Source of the DNA: Comamonas sp. KCTC 72670
GTDB lineage: Bacteria; Myxococcota; Myxococcia; Myxococcales; Myxococcaceae
Length of the DNA: 64,000 nt
Reading direction: 5' to 3'
Assembly: GCA_014656495.1 (NCBI GenBank)
Contig: BNCN01000012.1
Location: 272,136 to 336,135 of the forward strand
In this document: positions 35,433-45,534 of the stretch, piece by piece
Position numbering within the stretch: position 1 is the first letter of the stretch
How the letters are laid out: every line of letters begins with the position of its first letter
The notes under the pieces: generated by a model
Told to the model about the DNA's origin: nothing
The model's database searches: none
What the model saw: the letters and a program-made list of their open reading frames with translations, nothing else
Made by a program: the position numbers and the translations under genes

Positions 35433-36087
35433 CGCGCACCGCCTCCCGACCGTCTCGCTCCAACACGTCGCCGTGGCAGACCACCACGCGCTCCACGTCC
35501 CACGCCAGCACGCGCGCCAGTGACGCCCGCAGGGCCTCCCGGTCCTTGATGAGGGAGCGGGTCAGCAGCGTGGGTGACAGCCTCTGCCACGCGCGGTTCA
35601 GCTTCAGGTACACGCGGGTGAACCACGAACCCGTCTGGTGGATGTTGAACGCCAGGTCGGTGACGAGCAGCGTCCGGCTGGGACGGTGGAAGAAGAGCAG
35701 CTCGTCCAGCTTCGGCATCCCCTGGACCACCACCTGCTCCAACACGGGAGCCCAGGCGGGCTCGGCCGTGTCGCCCAGCGCCACGTCGATGCGCAGGTCG
35801 GGCCGCTTGCGCCGCAGCCCCGCGGGCGCCGCCACCTTCGCGTCCGGATAGGCCTCCGCCCAATCTTGCAGGGACACGTGGTGCATCAGGTTGGGCGCCA
35901 CCAGGAAGCGCACCGGCCCGAGCGCGTCCACCGCCGCCCGCGCCTCCGGAGTGAAGCGAACGGGCGAGTGCAGCCACAGCCCTCCGTCCGGCAGGCGGAC
36001 AGCCGTCATCCGGCCTCCCAGGTCCATGACGCCCATCTGGAACGGCACCGTGAAGACGTACACGCCCTCGGCCACCTCACGAAACAT
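35413..36087 (-). CDS. DUF4336 (MBL-fold-like) protein
   Basis: 224 residues from ATG with GGAGGCAG upstream. The sequence (LWLHSPVRFTPEARAAVDALGPVRFLVAPNLMHHVSLQDWAEAYPDAKVAAP and VVVCHGDVLERDGREAV) matches DUF4336, a degenerate metallo-beta-lactamase-fold group. The HxHxDH motif is reduced to a few His, so zinc-dependent hydrolysis is uncertain. First gene of a two-gene operon with the TetR regulator. Function unknown. Confidence 0.8.
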   Translation of the reverse strand: MFREVAEGVYVFTVPFQMGVMDLGGRMTAVRLPDGGLWLHSPVRFTPEARAAVDALGPVRFLVAPNLMHHVSLQDWAEAYPDAKVAAPAGLRRKRPDLRIDVALGDTAEPAWAPVLEQVVVQGMPKLDELLFFHRPSRTLLVTDLAFNIHQTGSWFTRVYLKLNRAWQRLSPTLLTRSLIKDREALRASLARVLAWDVERVVVCHGDVLERDGREAVRDALGRL

Positions 36088-36129
36088 GACTGCCTCCTGG
36101 AAGCGGATTCGACCTTCGCTCATTATTCT

Positions 36130-36140
36130 GACCACTGGTC
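36130..36140. promoter_or_regulatory. Palindrome, candidate TetR operator
   Basis: GACCACTGGTC is a perfect 11-bp palindrome 42 bases upstream of the DUF4336-tetR operon start. The half-site TGACC/GGTC is common in TetR-family operators. Assignment is by position and shape only. Confidence 0.45.
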
Positions 36141-36272
36141 GAAAAATGCAATCCATTCCGGGATGGAACCGGGCGCCCGGGCGGTCCTGGAGGTGACGGG
36201 GCCGTTGATTTCCGGGTGGGCCCGGCGTAGGCAACCGTCCTCTTTCCACGACTTTTGAAGGGTGCTCCGCAC

Positions 36273-37706
36273 ATGGCCGAGAAGCTCACGCCCCGCGAGA
36301 AGGGCTTTTCCGAGTGGTACGTCGACCTGGTCCAGAAGGCGAAGCTCGCCGACTACTCGGACGTGAAGGGCTGCATGGTCATCCGGCCCAATGGCTATGC
36401 GCTGTGGGAGAACATGCAGCGCGTCCTGGACAAGAAGTTCAAGGACCTGGGCCACAAGAACGCCTACTTCCCGCTGCTCATCCCCGAGAGCTACCTGAAG
36501 AAGGAAGCCGAGCACGTCGAGGGCTTCAACCCGCAGCTCGCCGTCGTCACCCACGCGGGTGGCTCGAAGCTGGAGGAGCCCTACGTCATCCGGCCCACCA
36601 GCGAGACCATCATCAACCGCAGCTTCGCCAAGTGGATTCAGAGCTACCGGGACCTCCCGATGCTGCTGAACCAGTGGGCGAACGTGATGCGCTGGGAGAT
36701 GCGCACGCGCCTGTTCCTGCGCACCACCGAGTTCCTCTGGCAGGAAGGCCACACCTGTCACGAGACGGAGGAGGACGCGGAGAAGGAGACCCGGCAGATG
36801 CTGGAGGTCTACCGGACCTTCGCCGAGGACTACATGGCGATGCCCGTGCTGACGGGCCAGAAGTCGGAGTCCGAGCGCTTCGCCGGCGCGCTGCGCACCT
36901 ACAGCATCGAAGCGATGATGCAGGACAAGAAGGCGCTGCAGGCGGGCACCAGCCACAACCTGGGCCAGAACTTCGCCAAGGCCTTCGACACGCAGTTCCA
37001 GGGCCGCGACGGCAAGATGCACCACGTGTGGCAGACGTCCTGGGGCGTGTCCACGCGCCTCATCGGCGGCCTCATCATGACCCACTCGGATGACGCCGGC
37101 CTCATCGTCCCGCCGAAGCTGGCGGCCACGCACGTGGTCATCATCCCCATCTTCGGCAAGGCCTCCGACGCGGAGAAGGCGCAGGTGCTGGAGAAGACGC
37201 ACGCGCTGGCCGCGGACCTGCGCAAGGCCGGCCTGGGCGTGGTGCTGGACGACGACGACTCCAAGAGCCCGGGCTTCAAGTACAATGAGCACGAGCTCAT
37301 CGGCACGTGTCTGCGCATCGAGCTGGGCCCCAAGGACCTGGCGAAGAACTCCTGCGTCATGGTCCGCCGCGACGTGCGCCAGAAGGAGTTCGTGTCGCTG
37401 GACGAGGCCGTGTCCAAGGCCCAGGCCATGCTGGACGCCATGCAGTCGGACCTGTTCAACAAGGCCAAGGCGTTCCGCGACTCGCACACCTTCGAGGTCA
37501 ACTCCTACGAGGAGCTGAAGGAGAAGGCCGACCAGGGCTTCCTGCTCGCGCACTGGAACCTGGACCCCAAGGTGGAGGCGCGCATCAAGGAGGAGACGGG
37601 CCTGACGACGCGCTGCCGTCCCTTCGACCTCAAGCAGGAGCCGGGCAAGTGCGTCGTCACCGGCGAGCCCTCGCCGGGCCGCATCGTGTTCTCCAAGGCG
37701 TACTGA
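36273..37706 (+). CDS. proS: Prolyl-tRNA synthetase (archaeal/eukaryotic type)
   Basis: 477 residues, the ProS type without the bacterial editing insert. Class II features: RPTSETIINRSFAKWI (motif 2 region), RTTEFLWQEGHTCH, THSDDAGLIVPPKLA (start of the anticodon domain). The C-terminal extension has the CVVTGEPS zinc-binding-like residue pair that is typical of this type. It charges tRNA-Pro with proline. ATG at MAEKL; a TTG 18 bases earlier is less likely. It probably is the only ProS here, though that cannot be known from the window. Confidence 0.94.
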   Translation: MAEKLTPREKGFSEWYVDLVQKAKLADYSDVKGCMVIRPNGYALWENMQRVLDKKFKDLGHKNAYFPLLIPESYLKKEAEHVEGFNPQLAVVTHAGGSKLEEPYVIRPTSETIINRSFAKWIQSYRDLPMLLNQWANVMRWEMRTRLFLRTTEFLWQEGHTCHETEEDAEKETRQMLEVYRTFAEDYMAMPVLTGQKSESERFAGALRTYSIEAMMQDKKALQAGTSHNLGQNFAKAFDTQFQGRDGKMHHVWQTSWGVSTRLIGGLIMTHSDDAGLIVPPKLAATHVVIIPIFGKASDAEKAQVLEKTHALAADLRKAGLGVVLDDDDSKSPGFKYNEHELIGTCLRIELGPKDLAKNSCVMVRRDVRQKEFVSLDEAVSKAQAMLDAMQSDLFNKAKAFRDSHTFEVNSYEELKEKADQGFLLAHWNLDPKVEARIKEETGLTTRCRPFDLKQEPGKCVVTGEPSPGRIVFSKAY

Positions 37707-37735
37707 TTCATCCGCGCGCTGGATGACGGCGCGCT

Positions 37736-37766
37736 GGCGGCAGGGACGGAGACGTCGCCTGCCGCC
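37736..37766. terminator. Hairpin between convergent proS and cyclase genes
   Basis: GGCGGCAGG and CCTGCCGCC form a perfect 9-bp stem with a 13-base loop, 30 bases after proS and just before the cyclase stop. No T-run. Confidence 0.5.
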
Positions 37767-37776
37767 TCGCGGCTCT

Positions 37777-39009
37777 TCAGCTCGCGGCGCGCACGGCGGC
37801 GGCGCGCGCCATGAAGGTGGCCACGGGCTCGGCCTTCCCCGCCACGGGCAACGGCGCGGCCGGTTCGAACTGGAACGCCTCCGCGCACTGCGCCTGCGTC
37901 GCGCCGGAGACCAGCAGGGGGACGCCCACCTTCTTGGTGAGCCCCTCGATGCGGCTGGCCAGGTTCACCGCGTCCCCAATCACGGTGTACTCGCGCCGCT
38001 GCTCGCTGCCCACGTCCCCCACCACCACGCGTCCGGTGTGGATGCCGATGCCGATGCGCAGCGGCTCCTCGCCCCGGCGCTCGCGCTCGGCGTTGAGCGC
38101 GTCCAACGCCTCCAGCATCGCCAGCCCGCAAGCGACCGCGGCCCTGGGGTGCCCGGGCAAATCCAGCGGCGCGCCGAAGTACGCCAGGATGCCGTCGCCG
38201 ATGAACTTGTCGAGCGTCCCGCCGTGGCGGAACACCACCTCCACCATGCGGGACAGGTACTCGTTGAGCAGCGCCACCACGTGGGGGCTGTCCATGCGCT
38301 CGGACATGGAGGTGAACCCGCGGATGTCGGAGAAGAGGAGCGTCACCTCTCGGTGCTCACCGCTGCCGGCCTCGGTGCCACGCTCCGCGATCTGCCGCGC
38401 CACCTCCGGAGAGAAGTAGCGGCCCAGCCGCTCGCGCTGCAGCTCCTCCTGGGCCACCTCCTTGACCAGCCCCAGCACCTGCCGGCCGATGAAGGACGCG
38501 GCCAGCGCGGCCAGTGTCAGCACCAACACCATGCCGGAGAGAAACGCATCGGGCGGCAACCGGGCCTGGAACAGGAGCCAGCCCTCCAGCCCGATGGCCA
38601 GCAGCGTGGCGCCCACCACGTACCTGCGTGACAGCGTCAGCAGGGCCACGATGACCACCAGGGTGATGAACACGCCCAGCGTCAACAAGGCCGTGGTGCT
38701 CGGCGCGGGCGCCCCCTGGATGGACAACCACTGCAAGGCGCAGACAGCGGGCATGTCGATGAGCGTCACGCCCAACGCGGGCCGCCGGCCCAACGCGGGC
38801 AAGCGCCGCGCGCCCAACCAGAGCGCGATGGACAGCAGCAGGTAGGCGGCCAGGGCCCACGAGGGCACGCGCCAGTCGTCCAGCCACGCCACGGCCCACC
38901 AGCTCGCGGTCCCCGCCACCCGGACCCGGTTGAGCCATTCCCCCACCTGCGCGCGCCAACCGTTCAGCCGTTTTTGAAGTGTCTCGTCGACCTGCATGCG
39001 CTTCGGCAT
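37777..39009 (-). CDS. Membrane adenylate cyclase, class III
   Basis: 410 residues. About six membrane helices lie between residues 50 and 180. A short helical link then leads to a class III cyclase domain. Metal Asp residues are D228 (FSDIRGFT) and D272 (GDGILAYFG); the base-selecting pair is K268 (LDKF) and D346 (IGDAVN), which indicates ATP, and N349/R353 serve the transition state. All key residues are present, so it should make cAMP as a homodimer. M. xanthus uses such cyclases in development and osmotic responses. Start at MPKRMQ; TTG at 39048 possible. Confidence 0.92.
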   Translation of the reverse strand: MPKRMQVDETLQKRLNGWRAQVGEWLNRVRVAGTASWWAVAWLDDWRVPSWALAAYLLLSIALWLGARRLPALGRRPALGVTLIDMPAVCALQWLSIQGAPAPSTTALLTLGVFITLVVIVALLTLSRRYVVGATLLAIGLEGWLLFQARLPPDAFLSGMVLVLTLAALAASFIGRQVLGLVKEVAQEELQRERLGRYFSPEVARQIAERGTEAGSGEHREVTLLFSDIRGFTSMSERMDSPHVVALLNEYLSRMVEVVFRHGGTLDKFIGDGILAYFGAPLDLPGHPRAAVACGLAMLEALDALNAERERRGEEPLRIGIGIHTGRVVVGDVGSEQRREYTVIGDAVNLASRIEGLTKKVGVPLLVSGATQAQCAEAFQFEPAAPLPVAGKAEPVATFMARAAAVRAAS

Positions 39010-39191
39010 CGGACCTGGACGGTAGCCCAGGCGCTTCGCCGTCTCCAATCAGGCCCCTGTGACGCGGCGCTGACTCAGGGCAGGCAGGTGGGCGCGCCAC
39101 CGGTGTCTCGGTGCGCGTCAGGCACGTCCGCCCTGATACTTGTAAGACCAAGGAACAGCCCGTTCACGGCGGTCCTCCGGAGCCTCGAGCC

Positions 39192-39749
39192 ATGCGCCTG
39201 TTCACCGCCGTCACGTTGGGCGACACCGTCGAATCGCGCACCGCCGCGCGGATGGAGGAGCTGCGCGTGCTGGCGCCCCGAGCCCGCTGGGTGAAGGTGG
39301 AGGGCCTCCACCTCACGCTCGTCTTCCTGGGCGACGTGGAGGACGCGCGCCTGCCCGCAATCCAGGAAGCACTGACACCCGTCGGCGCTCGGCACGCGCC
39401 CTTCGCGCTGTCCGTGGAGGGGGGTGGCGCGTTCGGAGCCCCCGCACACCCTCGGGTGCTCTGGGCCGACGTCCGAGGCGCCACGGACGCCTTGAAGGCC
39501 TTGCAGGCCGATACCGCCCAGGTGCTCCAACCCCTGGGCTTCGAACCCGAGCACCGGGAGTACACCGCGCACCTCACGCTGGCGCGCGCACGCGAGCCCC
39601 GGGGCGACCCGGCCCTGGCCTCCTGCGTCCAGGCGCTGTCACAGGCCACCCTGGGGGATGCGCGCGTGGAGCGGCTCATCCTCTTTGAAAGCAAGGGAGG
39701 CCATTACCTGCACCGGCTGGAGGTTCCCCTCTCGCGCGGACTGGGGTAG
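39192..39749 (+). CDS. thpR: RNA 2',3'-cyclic phosphodiesterase ThpR
   Basis: 185 residues of the 2H phosphoesterase (LigT-like) family. The two catalytic HxTx motifs are H40-L-T-L and H127-L-T-L. N-terminus MRLFTAVTLGDTV is typical. It opens 2',3'-cyclic phosphates at RNA ends; the in vivo substrate is not known in most bacteria. Cytoplasmic. Confidence 0.92.
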   Translation: MRLFTAVTLGDTVESRTAARMEELRVLAPRARWVKVEGLHLTLVFLGDVEDARLPAIQEALTPVGARHAPFALSVEGGGAFGAPAHPRVLWADVRGATDALKALQADTAQVLQPLGFEPEHREYTAHLTLARAREPRGDPALASCVQALSQATLGDARVERLILFESKGGHYLHRLEVPLSRGLG

Positions 39750-39855
39750 CGCGCACCCAGCGCCCCGCGGGCTGCCCGCACCACCGAGTCCCTGACTGGC
39801 ATCGGGGGTGCAACCCCGTGCCTCGGCCCAGGTAAGCACCTGAAAGGACTCGTCG

Positions 39856-40473
39856 ATGCGATGGTGGCTCATGCTGTGGGTGTGGCTCGGTGCCCTCGAC
39901 GCGGGCGCCGCGCCACACGAGGACCTGGAAGCCCGGCTGCGCACGGGGGACATCGTCTTCCACACCTCCCGCTCCTCGCAGTCACAGCCCATCCAGGAAG
40001 CCACGCAGAGCCCCCTGTCACACGTGGGCATCGTGGAGGTGACGAAGCAAGGCGCGTGGGTGGTGGAGGCCATACAGCCCGTGCAGCGCGTCCGCTTCTC
40101 GAAGTGGAAGGCCCGCGGCGTGAAGGGCGCCATCCTGGTGCTGCGGCCCCAGGCCCTGAGCGAGGCGCAGCGGCAACAGGCCGTGACGGCGGCGAAGACC
40201 CACCTGGGCAAGCCGTACGACTGGCGCTTCGAGTGGGGAGACGACGCGATGTACTGCTCGGAGCTGGTGCACAAGGCCTACGCCCAGGGCGCGGGCGTGG
40301 AGTACGGGAAGCGGGAGCGGCTGGACTCGCTCCGGGTGAACGGCCTGGAGCGGCAGCTGCGCGAACGCTACGGCCAGCGTGTCCCCCTGGACCTGGAGCT
40401 GGTGACACCCGCCAGCATCGCCGCTGATACACGGCTGGAAGTCGTTTACTCGGATTACTCGCCCGAGAGGTAG
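39856..40473 (+). CDS. YiiX-like permuted papain-fold hydrolase, secreted
   Basis: 205 residues with a signal peptide (DAGAA-PHE). GDIVFHTSRSSQ, H56 in SHVGIV, and C134 in MYCSELV form the His...Cys order of circularly permuted NlpC/P60-type enzymes (YiiX/YaeF group). Such proteins cleave amide or ester bonds in cell-wall peptides or lipids. Secretion and catalytic residues are clear; the substrate is not. Confidence 0.84.
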   Translation: MRWWLMLWVWLGALDAGAAPHEDLEARLRTGDIVFHTSRSSQSQPIQEATQSPLSHVGIVEVTKQGAWVVEAIQPVQRVRFSKWKARGVKGAILVLRPQALSEAQRQQAVTAAKTHLGKPYDWRFEWGDDAMYCSELVHKAYAQGAGVEYGKRERLDSLRVNGLERQLRERYGQRVPLDLELVTPASIAADTRLEVVYSDYSPER

Positions 40474-40525
40474 CGCCGCGCGCGAGGACGCGCCTGCATG
40501 GCGAGGACACGGTAGACTCCGCGCC

Positions 40526-42589
40526 ATGCGACGCATCCTGGTGCTCCTCCCGCTCCTCGCACTCGCCGGCTGTAAGAAGGACGAAAGTCCCGGTGCTGTG
40601 AAAGTCACGGTGAACTACTCGGGCTTCCTTCCTGGCTGTGTGCTGGTGAAGGCTCGCGACGAGGCGAGCGGAAGAGAGCTCTCCACGCCCGTCCCCGGCA
40701 AGGGCACGCGTCCCCAAGGTGGCTCCCTGGTCGCCGCGGTCATCGCGCCCGCGGGCTGGGGCAGCTCGGTCCGAATCGAAGCCCTCGCGCACGAACAGAG
40801 CTGCGATGCGGGCACGCCCGTGGTGACCAGCACGGCGCTCGCGACGCTGACGCCGGGTGAGTCCGTCCCGGTGACGCTGTCGCTCCAGGCCACGGACGCC
40901 GACGGAGACGGCTACGTCAGCGTGCTCACCGGCGGCACGGACTGCAACGACAACAACGCCAACATCCACCCTGGCGCGGTGGAGCTCTGCAACGACGTGG
41001 ACGACAACTGCGATGGCATCTCGGACCAGGTGGAGTTCTCCCTGGGCCAGAGCTGCACGGAGGGCGTGGACTGCCCCGGCACCCGCGCGTGCGGCCAGGA
41101 CGGCGGCGTCGTCTGCAACGCACCGGATGCCGTCTACGCCTATCCGGACAGGGACCAGGACGGCCGGGGTGACATGCACGCGGAGGCGGTCGCGTTCTGC
41201 ACGGGCATCGGCGCGGGCTACGTCCTGGGGCCCCCGGATGACTGCGATGACACCAACCCCAGCATCCGCCCCGGAGCGCCCGAGCTTTGCAACGGCGTGG
41301 ATGACAACTGCGATGGGAACATCGATGAGACGTTCCCGCAGCTCGGCACCGCCTGCGAGGCGCAGGGACAATGCCCCGGCACCCAGGTCTGTGACGCCGC
41401 GCAGACGGGCACGACGTGCCAGGCCACGACGCCGCCCAGCGATTGGTTCCTGGATGAAGACGGCGACGGCTTCGGCAGCGGCACGGCCGTCCAGGCCTGC
41501 ATCACGCCAGGAGCCGGGTACGTCAACCAGGGTGGAGACTGCAACGACGGCAACCCGTTCACCTATCCCGGCGCGCCTGAAATCTGCGATGGCCTGGACA
41601 ACAACTGCGATGGAACGCCCGACGGCCCCGGCGTGTGCCCGGAGGCGGGCGCCAGCTTCGTGCCCCGGCTCGTGGGTGCGCCGGAGCGGCAGTGGCGCTC
41701 CATCTTCACCGAAACGCCGGGAGATGTGACGGTCGTGGGCAACATGGGCGGCGTCGCCGTCCTCACGCCTGGCTCGACGACGTTCCAGTTCCTCACCACG
41801 GGATGCGGCGACAGTACCTTCGGCTATAACGCCGTCTGGGTGGACATGGCGGACCTGGGCCGCGGCTACATGGGCTCTTCGTCCCAGGGCATGCTCAGGT
41901 TCTTCGTCCGGAGCGAGGCTTCCTGCACCCAGGCCCACCAACTGAACAACGTCGTGCAAGGACTCGTCGGCTTCCGGCACAACGGCGCCCTGGAGATTCA
42001 CGGCGTCACGTCGACCTTCGCAAATAACCAGGGGGTGACCTTTGCCTGGAACGGTGGGACCGACGCGGCGTCATTGACGTTCTGGCCCTCGACCGTTGCG
42101 CATTTGTATGACATCCACGGGCGCTCACGTTCAGCACTGTTCGCGGTCGGCGGCTTCGATTCAGGCAACACCAGGGCTCGCATCTATCGATTCACCAGCG
42201 GCAGCAGCCCGTGGCAGACCGAGGATGTCCAGACCACCATCCCCACGCTGGGGAGACTCCAGGCCGTCTGGGTGGTGAACGACAAACTCGCATTTGCCGT
42301 CGGCGATTCCCATAGCGGCTCGAACTCGGTGGTTCGCTGGGACGGCAGCACCTGGAGCCGAATGCCCTTCCCCACCACGCACAATGAGAGCTTGAGGTCC
42401 GTCATCGCGTTCGGCGCCAACTCCGTCTACGTCGTCGCGCACAACGGCCGCGTCTACCGGTACGACGGCACGCAGTGGCAGATCATCTACGAGAACACGA
42501 GCGCCCGGTTCAGGGACATCGCCGGCACGAGCCCCGCGGACCTCTGGATCGCTGGTGAGAATGGCCAGATCTTCCACTGGCCCCAGTGA
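40526..42589 (+). CDS. MopE-like repeat lipoprotein with C-terminal propeller
   Basis: 687 residues. Lipobox LAGC (about residue 16). After a beta domain come three MopE-type repeats (about residues 120-370), each with DxDxDG followed by DCND and PGA-ELC-DDNCDG, which bind Ca2+ or Cu. The last 300 residues form repeats with Trp and GDS/AVG turns (GRLQAVWVVNDKLAFAVGD), probably a beta-propeller. The family is common on the myxobacterial surface. The first 60 codons of the gene show ordinary myxobacterial GC use; the last third is slightly poorer in GC at some codons. Confidence 0.87.
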   Translation: MRRILVLLPLLALAGCKKDESPGAVKVTVNYSGFLPGCVLVKARDEASGRELSTPVPGKGTRPQGGSLVAAVIAPAGWGSSVRIEALAHEQSCDAGTPVVTSTALATLTPGESVPVTLSLQATDADGDGYVSVLTGGTDCNDNNANIHPGAVELCNDVDDNCDGISDQVEFSLGQSCTEGVDCPGTRACGQDGGVVCNAPDAVYAYPDRDQDGRGDMHAEAVAFCTGIGAGYVLGPPDDCDDTNPSIRPGAPELCNGVDDNCDGNIDETFPQLGTACEAQGQCPGTQVCDAAQTGTTCQATTPPSDWFLDEDGDGFGSGTAVQACITPGAGYVNQGGDCNDGNPFTYPGAPEICDGLDNNCDGTPDGPGVCPEAGASFVPRLVGAPERQWRSIFTETPGDVTVVGNMGGVAVLTPGSTTFQFLTTGCGDSTFGYNAVWVDMADLGRGYMGSSSQGMLRFFVRSEASCTQAHQLNNVVQGLVGFRHNGALEIHGVTSTFANNQGVTFAWNGGTDAASLTFWPSTVAHLYDIHGRSRSALFAVGGFDSGNTRARIYRFTSGSSPWQTEDVQTTIPTLGRLQAVWVVNDKLAFAVGDSHSGSNSVVRWDGSTWSRMPFPTTHNESLRSVIAFGANSVYVVAHNGRVYRYDGTQWQIIYENTSARFRDIAGTSPADLWIAGENGQIFHWPQ

Positions 42590-42974
42590 GCAGCCGTGCC
42601 TCATCCGCTGCGCACCGACAGCGCGGCGGGTGAGGCGCCCACCCTTCCCATGAAGCAAGTGGGCCCCCTGACACGAGGTTGCGCGCCTTCCGAGCAAGGC
42701 GCCATCCCCGGGACTTCGCGCACCGTGCTCGCAACAAGGGAGCGTCGCATCAGCACCGCGATGCTCGGGCACAGGGCCCCGAAGCGCGACATCACCGACA
42801 GCGCAGCGCACCCGACAGCCAATCGGCGCGGGCTGCGCAGCGCGGCCTTGCCGACAGCACGGCGCTCTCACCAGCAAAGCGGCGCGGGTTGCACGGCAAG
42901 GCCGCGCCCCCAAAACACAACGGGCACGCCCCCCAGAGGGAAGCGTGCCCGCGTGAAACCACTCGGCGAAGAAC
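42590..42974. other. 385-bp intergenic stretch
   Basis: Between the MopE-like stop and the convergent lipoprotein stop. I see no ORF with a ribosome site. It contains words repeated imperfectly, including CGGCGCGGG at 42824 and 42880 and CCGACAGC several times, and the terminator hairpin at 42921-42951. The repeats may be decayed element ends, but nothing recognisable remains. Confidence 0.5.
42908..42951 (-). terminator. Rho-independent terminator of the minus-strand lipoprotein gene
   Basis: On the minus strand a perfect 9-bp stem CGGGCACGC/GCGTGCCCG (42921-42951) with a 13-base loop is followed by TTGTGTTTTG, a T-rich run. It lies about 24 bases beyond the stop codon. Confidence 0.75.
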
Positions 42975-43715
42975 CTACTTGGCGCGGCGCTTCCGAGCAC
43001 CCGCGTCCGGCGCGGTGCCCGCGTCCTCGCCACCCGCGGCGGCGTCGGTGGCGGCGGCGTCGGCACCCGTGCCCGCATCGGCCTCGGCGGGGGCCGGGCG
43101 CTCAACCTGCGGCGGCGGGTTGATGAGCGTCAGCGAGCTCAGGAACTCATCCGCGCCCGGCGCGCCAATGCCCGCGTTGTAGACGGTGATGAGGTTGTAG
43201 ACGCGCGGCCCCACCAGGAAGCTGCGGCCCTTCACCTCGCCGCTGGGCGACGCGAGCATGTACGACTTGCCCGGGTAGCCATCCAGGGTGGTGTCCTCGG
43301 AGCTCTTCAGCTCGCCGCCCACCTGCTGGGCGATGCCCTGGATGCCGCCGTTGATGAGCGCCTCGGCGGGGACCGTGGCGACGAACGCCTCCGGGTAGTC
43401 CACCGCGTTGACGATGTAGCTGACGCCGTCCACGTTGGTCGCGTAGGTGACCAGCGTCGCCTTGTCCGTGCGCTTCGGCAGGGGCGCCTCGCTGCGCTGC
43501 GCCTGGGGCGGCTCACCCGGCAGCTTCACGGTGAAGCCCTCGGGGGCCTCCAGGACGTTGAACTGAACGGCGGGGGCCGCGTCTCCGCCCTCGTTGGGGA
43601 GCTCCTCGATGGTGGAGGAGGCTTCCTGGTTCTCGGGCTTCTGCATACCGGCGCACGCGGCGGACAGGAGCGAGAGGGTGGCGAGGCTTGCGACAAGGCG
43701 GGACAACGGGGACAT
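42975..43715 (-). CDS. Lipoprotein with Ala/Asp-rich tail, unknown function
   Basis: 246 residues from ATG (MSPLSRL) with AGGAAG 7 bases upstream. A GTG at 43721 lies inside the leader hairpin and is less likely. Signal peptide ends in LLSAAC. The middle part (GFTVKLPGEPP, VNAVDYPEAFVATVP, KSYMLASPSGEVKGRSFLVG) resembles domains of unknown function that mount on the envelope; the C-terminal 50 residues are low-complexity EADAGTGADAAATDA and end ARKRRAK. Function not recognised. Confidence 0.75.
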   Translation of the reverse strand: MSPLSRLVASLATLSLLSAACAGMQKPENQEASSTIEELPNEGGDAAPAVQFNVLEAPEGFTVKLPGEPPQAQRSEAPLPKRTDKATLVTYATNVDGVSYIVNAVDYPEAFVATVPAEALINGGIQGIAQQVGGELKSSEDTTLDGYPGKSYMLASPSGEVKGRSFLVGPRVYNLITVYNAGIGAPGADEFLSSLTLINPPPQVERPAPAEADAGTGADAAATDAAAGGEDAGTAPDAGARKRRAK

Positions 43716-43718
43716 GGG

Positions 43719-43735
43719 CACACTTCCTGAGTGTG
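43719..43735 (-). promoter_or_regulatory. Leader hairpin holding the Shine-Dalgarno in its loop
   Basis: CACACT and AGTGTG pair across a 5-base loop that contains the AGGA of the ribosome site just before the lipoprotein ATG. The stem is short, but position over the start could slow initiation. Confidence 0.35.
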
Positions 43736-43897
43736 GTTGAACGCAGTGCGTCGAATGACGCTAGTCGAACTTCCTGGGTGCTGACTACCCGACTTTGAGT
43801 CAGGAGCCAGTTTCAACGCGCGCCGAGGCCTTCCGGAGCGTCAGCGAGAGGACGGAGCGGAACGCCACGCACACCGCATCGTGGGGGACCCAACTGC

Positions 43898-44649
<752 letters not shown>

Positions 44650-44653
<4 letters not shown>

Positions 44654-45534
44654 GCCGCCCCTCCGTGGCTCTCCAGGTAGCTGTCGCCCAGGTACGCCTC
44701 GATGACCTTGCGGTCGCTGCGCACCTGCGCCGGCGCGCCGCGGGCAATCGTCTCGCCGTGGTCCAGCACGGTGATGAACTCACAGATGCCCATGACCAGC
44801 TTCATGTCGTGCTCGATGACGAGCACCCCCAGCTTGAAGTCGTCCCGGAGTTTGCGGATGAGCACCATCAGGTCCGCCTTCTCCCGGGTGTTCATGCCGG
44901 CCGCGGGCTCGTCCAGCAGCAGCACCTTGGGCTGCGTGCCCAGCGCGCGCGCGATCTCCAGCCGGCGCTGCTCGCCGTAGGGGAGGTTGCGCGCCTCCTC
45001 GTCACGGCGGTGGGACAGGCCCATGACCTCCAGCAGGTGCTCCGCCTGCTGCGTCAGCTCCCGCTCCTCGTGCTGGAAGCGCGGGGTGAGCAGCAGGGCC
45101 CGCCACCAGTCGCGGTAGTTGACGAAGGCGCCCTTCACCTTCGTCCCCAGCCCCACGCCCTCCGGGTGCAGCGCGCCCTGCGCCCGGCACGCCACCTTCA
45201 CGTTGTCCAACGCGGTGAGCGCGCGGAACAGGCGGATGTTCTGGAAGGTGCGCGCCAGGCCCAGGTGGTTGATTTGATGCGGCAGCCACCCATTCACGCG
45301 CTGACCGGCCACGCGGACCTCGCCCTGGGTGGGCTGGTACACGCCCGTCAGCACGTTGAACGCCGTGGACTTGCCCGCGCCGTTGGGCCCGATGAGGCCC
45401 AGCAGGTCCCCCTGCCGCACGGTGAGGTTGAAGTCCGTCAGCGCCTTGAGGCCGCCGAACTGGATGCTCACCCCGTCCGCCTGGAGCATGGGTGCGCCCG
45501 CCTCCGCCTTCGTCTCCTGCACGAGCGCGCTCAC
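44650..45534 (-). CDS. livG: Branched-chain amino acid ABC transporter ATPase LivG
   Basis: 294 residues from a GTG that overlaps the LivM stop (GTGA); an in-frame ATG 30 bases earlier would run further into livM. VSIQFGGLKALTDFNL, Walker A GPNGAGKSTAFN, LARTFQNIRLF, LPYGEQRRLEIARALGTQPKVLLLDEPAAGMN and the LivG end EHDMKLVMGI. Partner of LivF. Confidence 0.93.

Noticed and set aside
39869..42001. Open frame of 710 codons opposite the MopE-like and YiiX-like genes
   Set aside because: It is the shadow of the well-supported plus-strand genes; its translation has no recognisable domain or signal.
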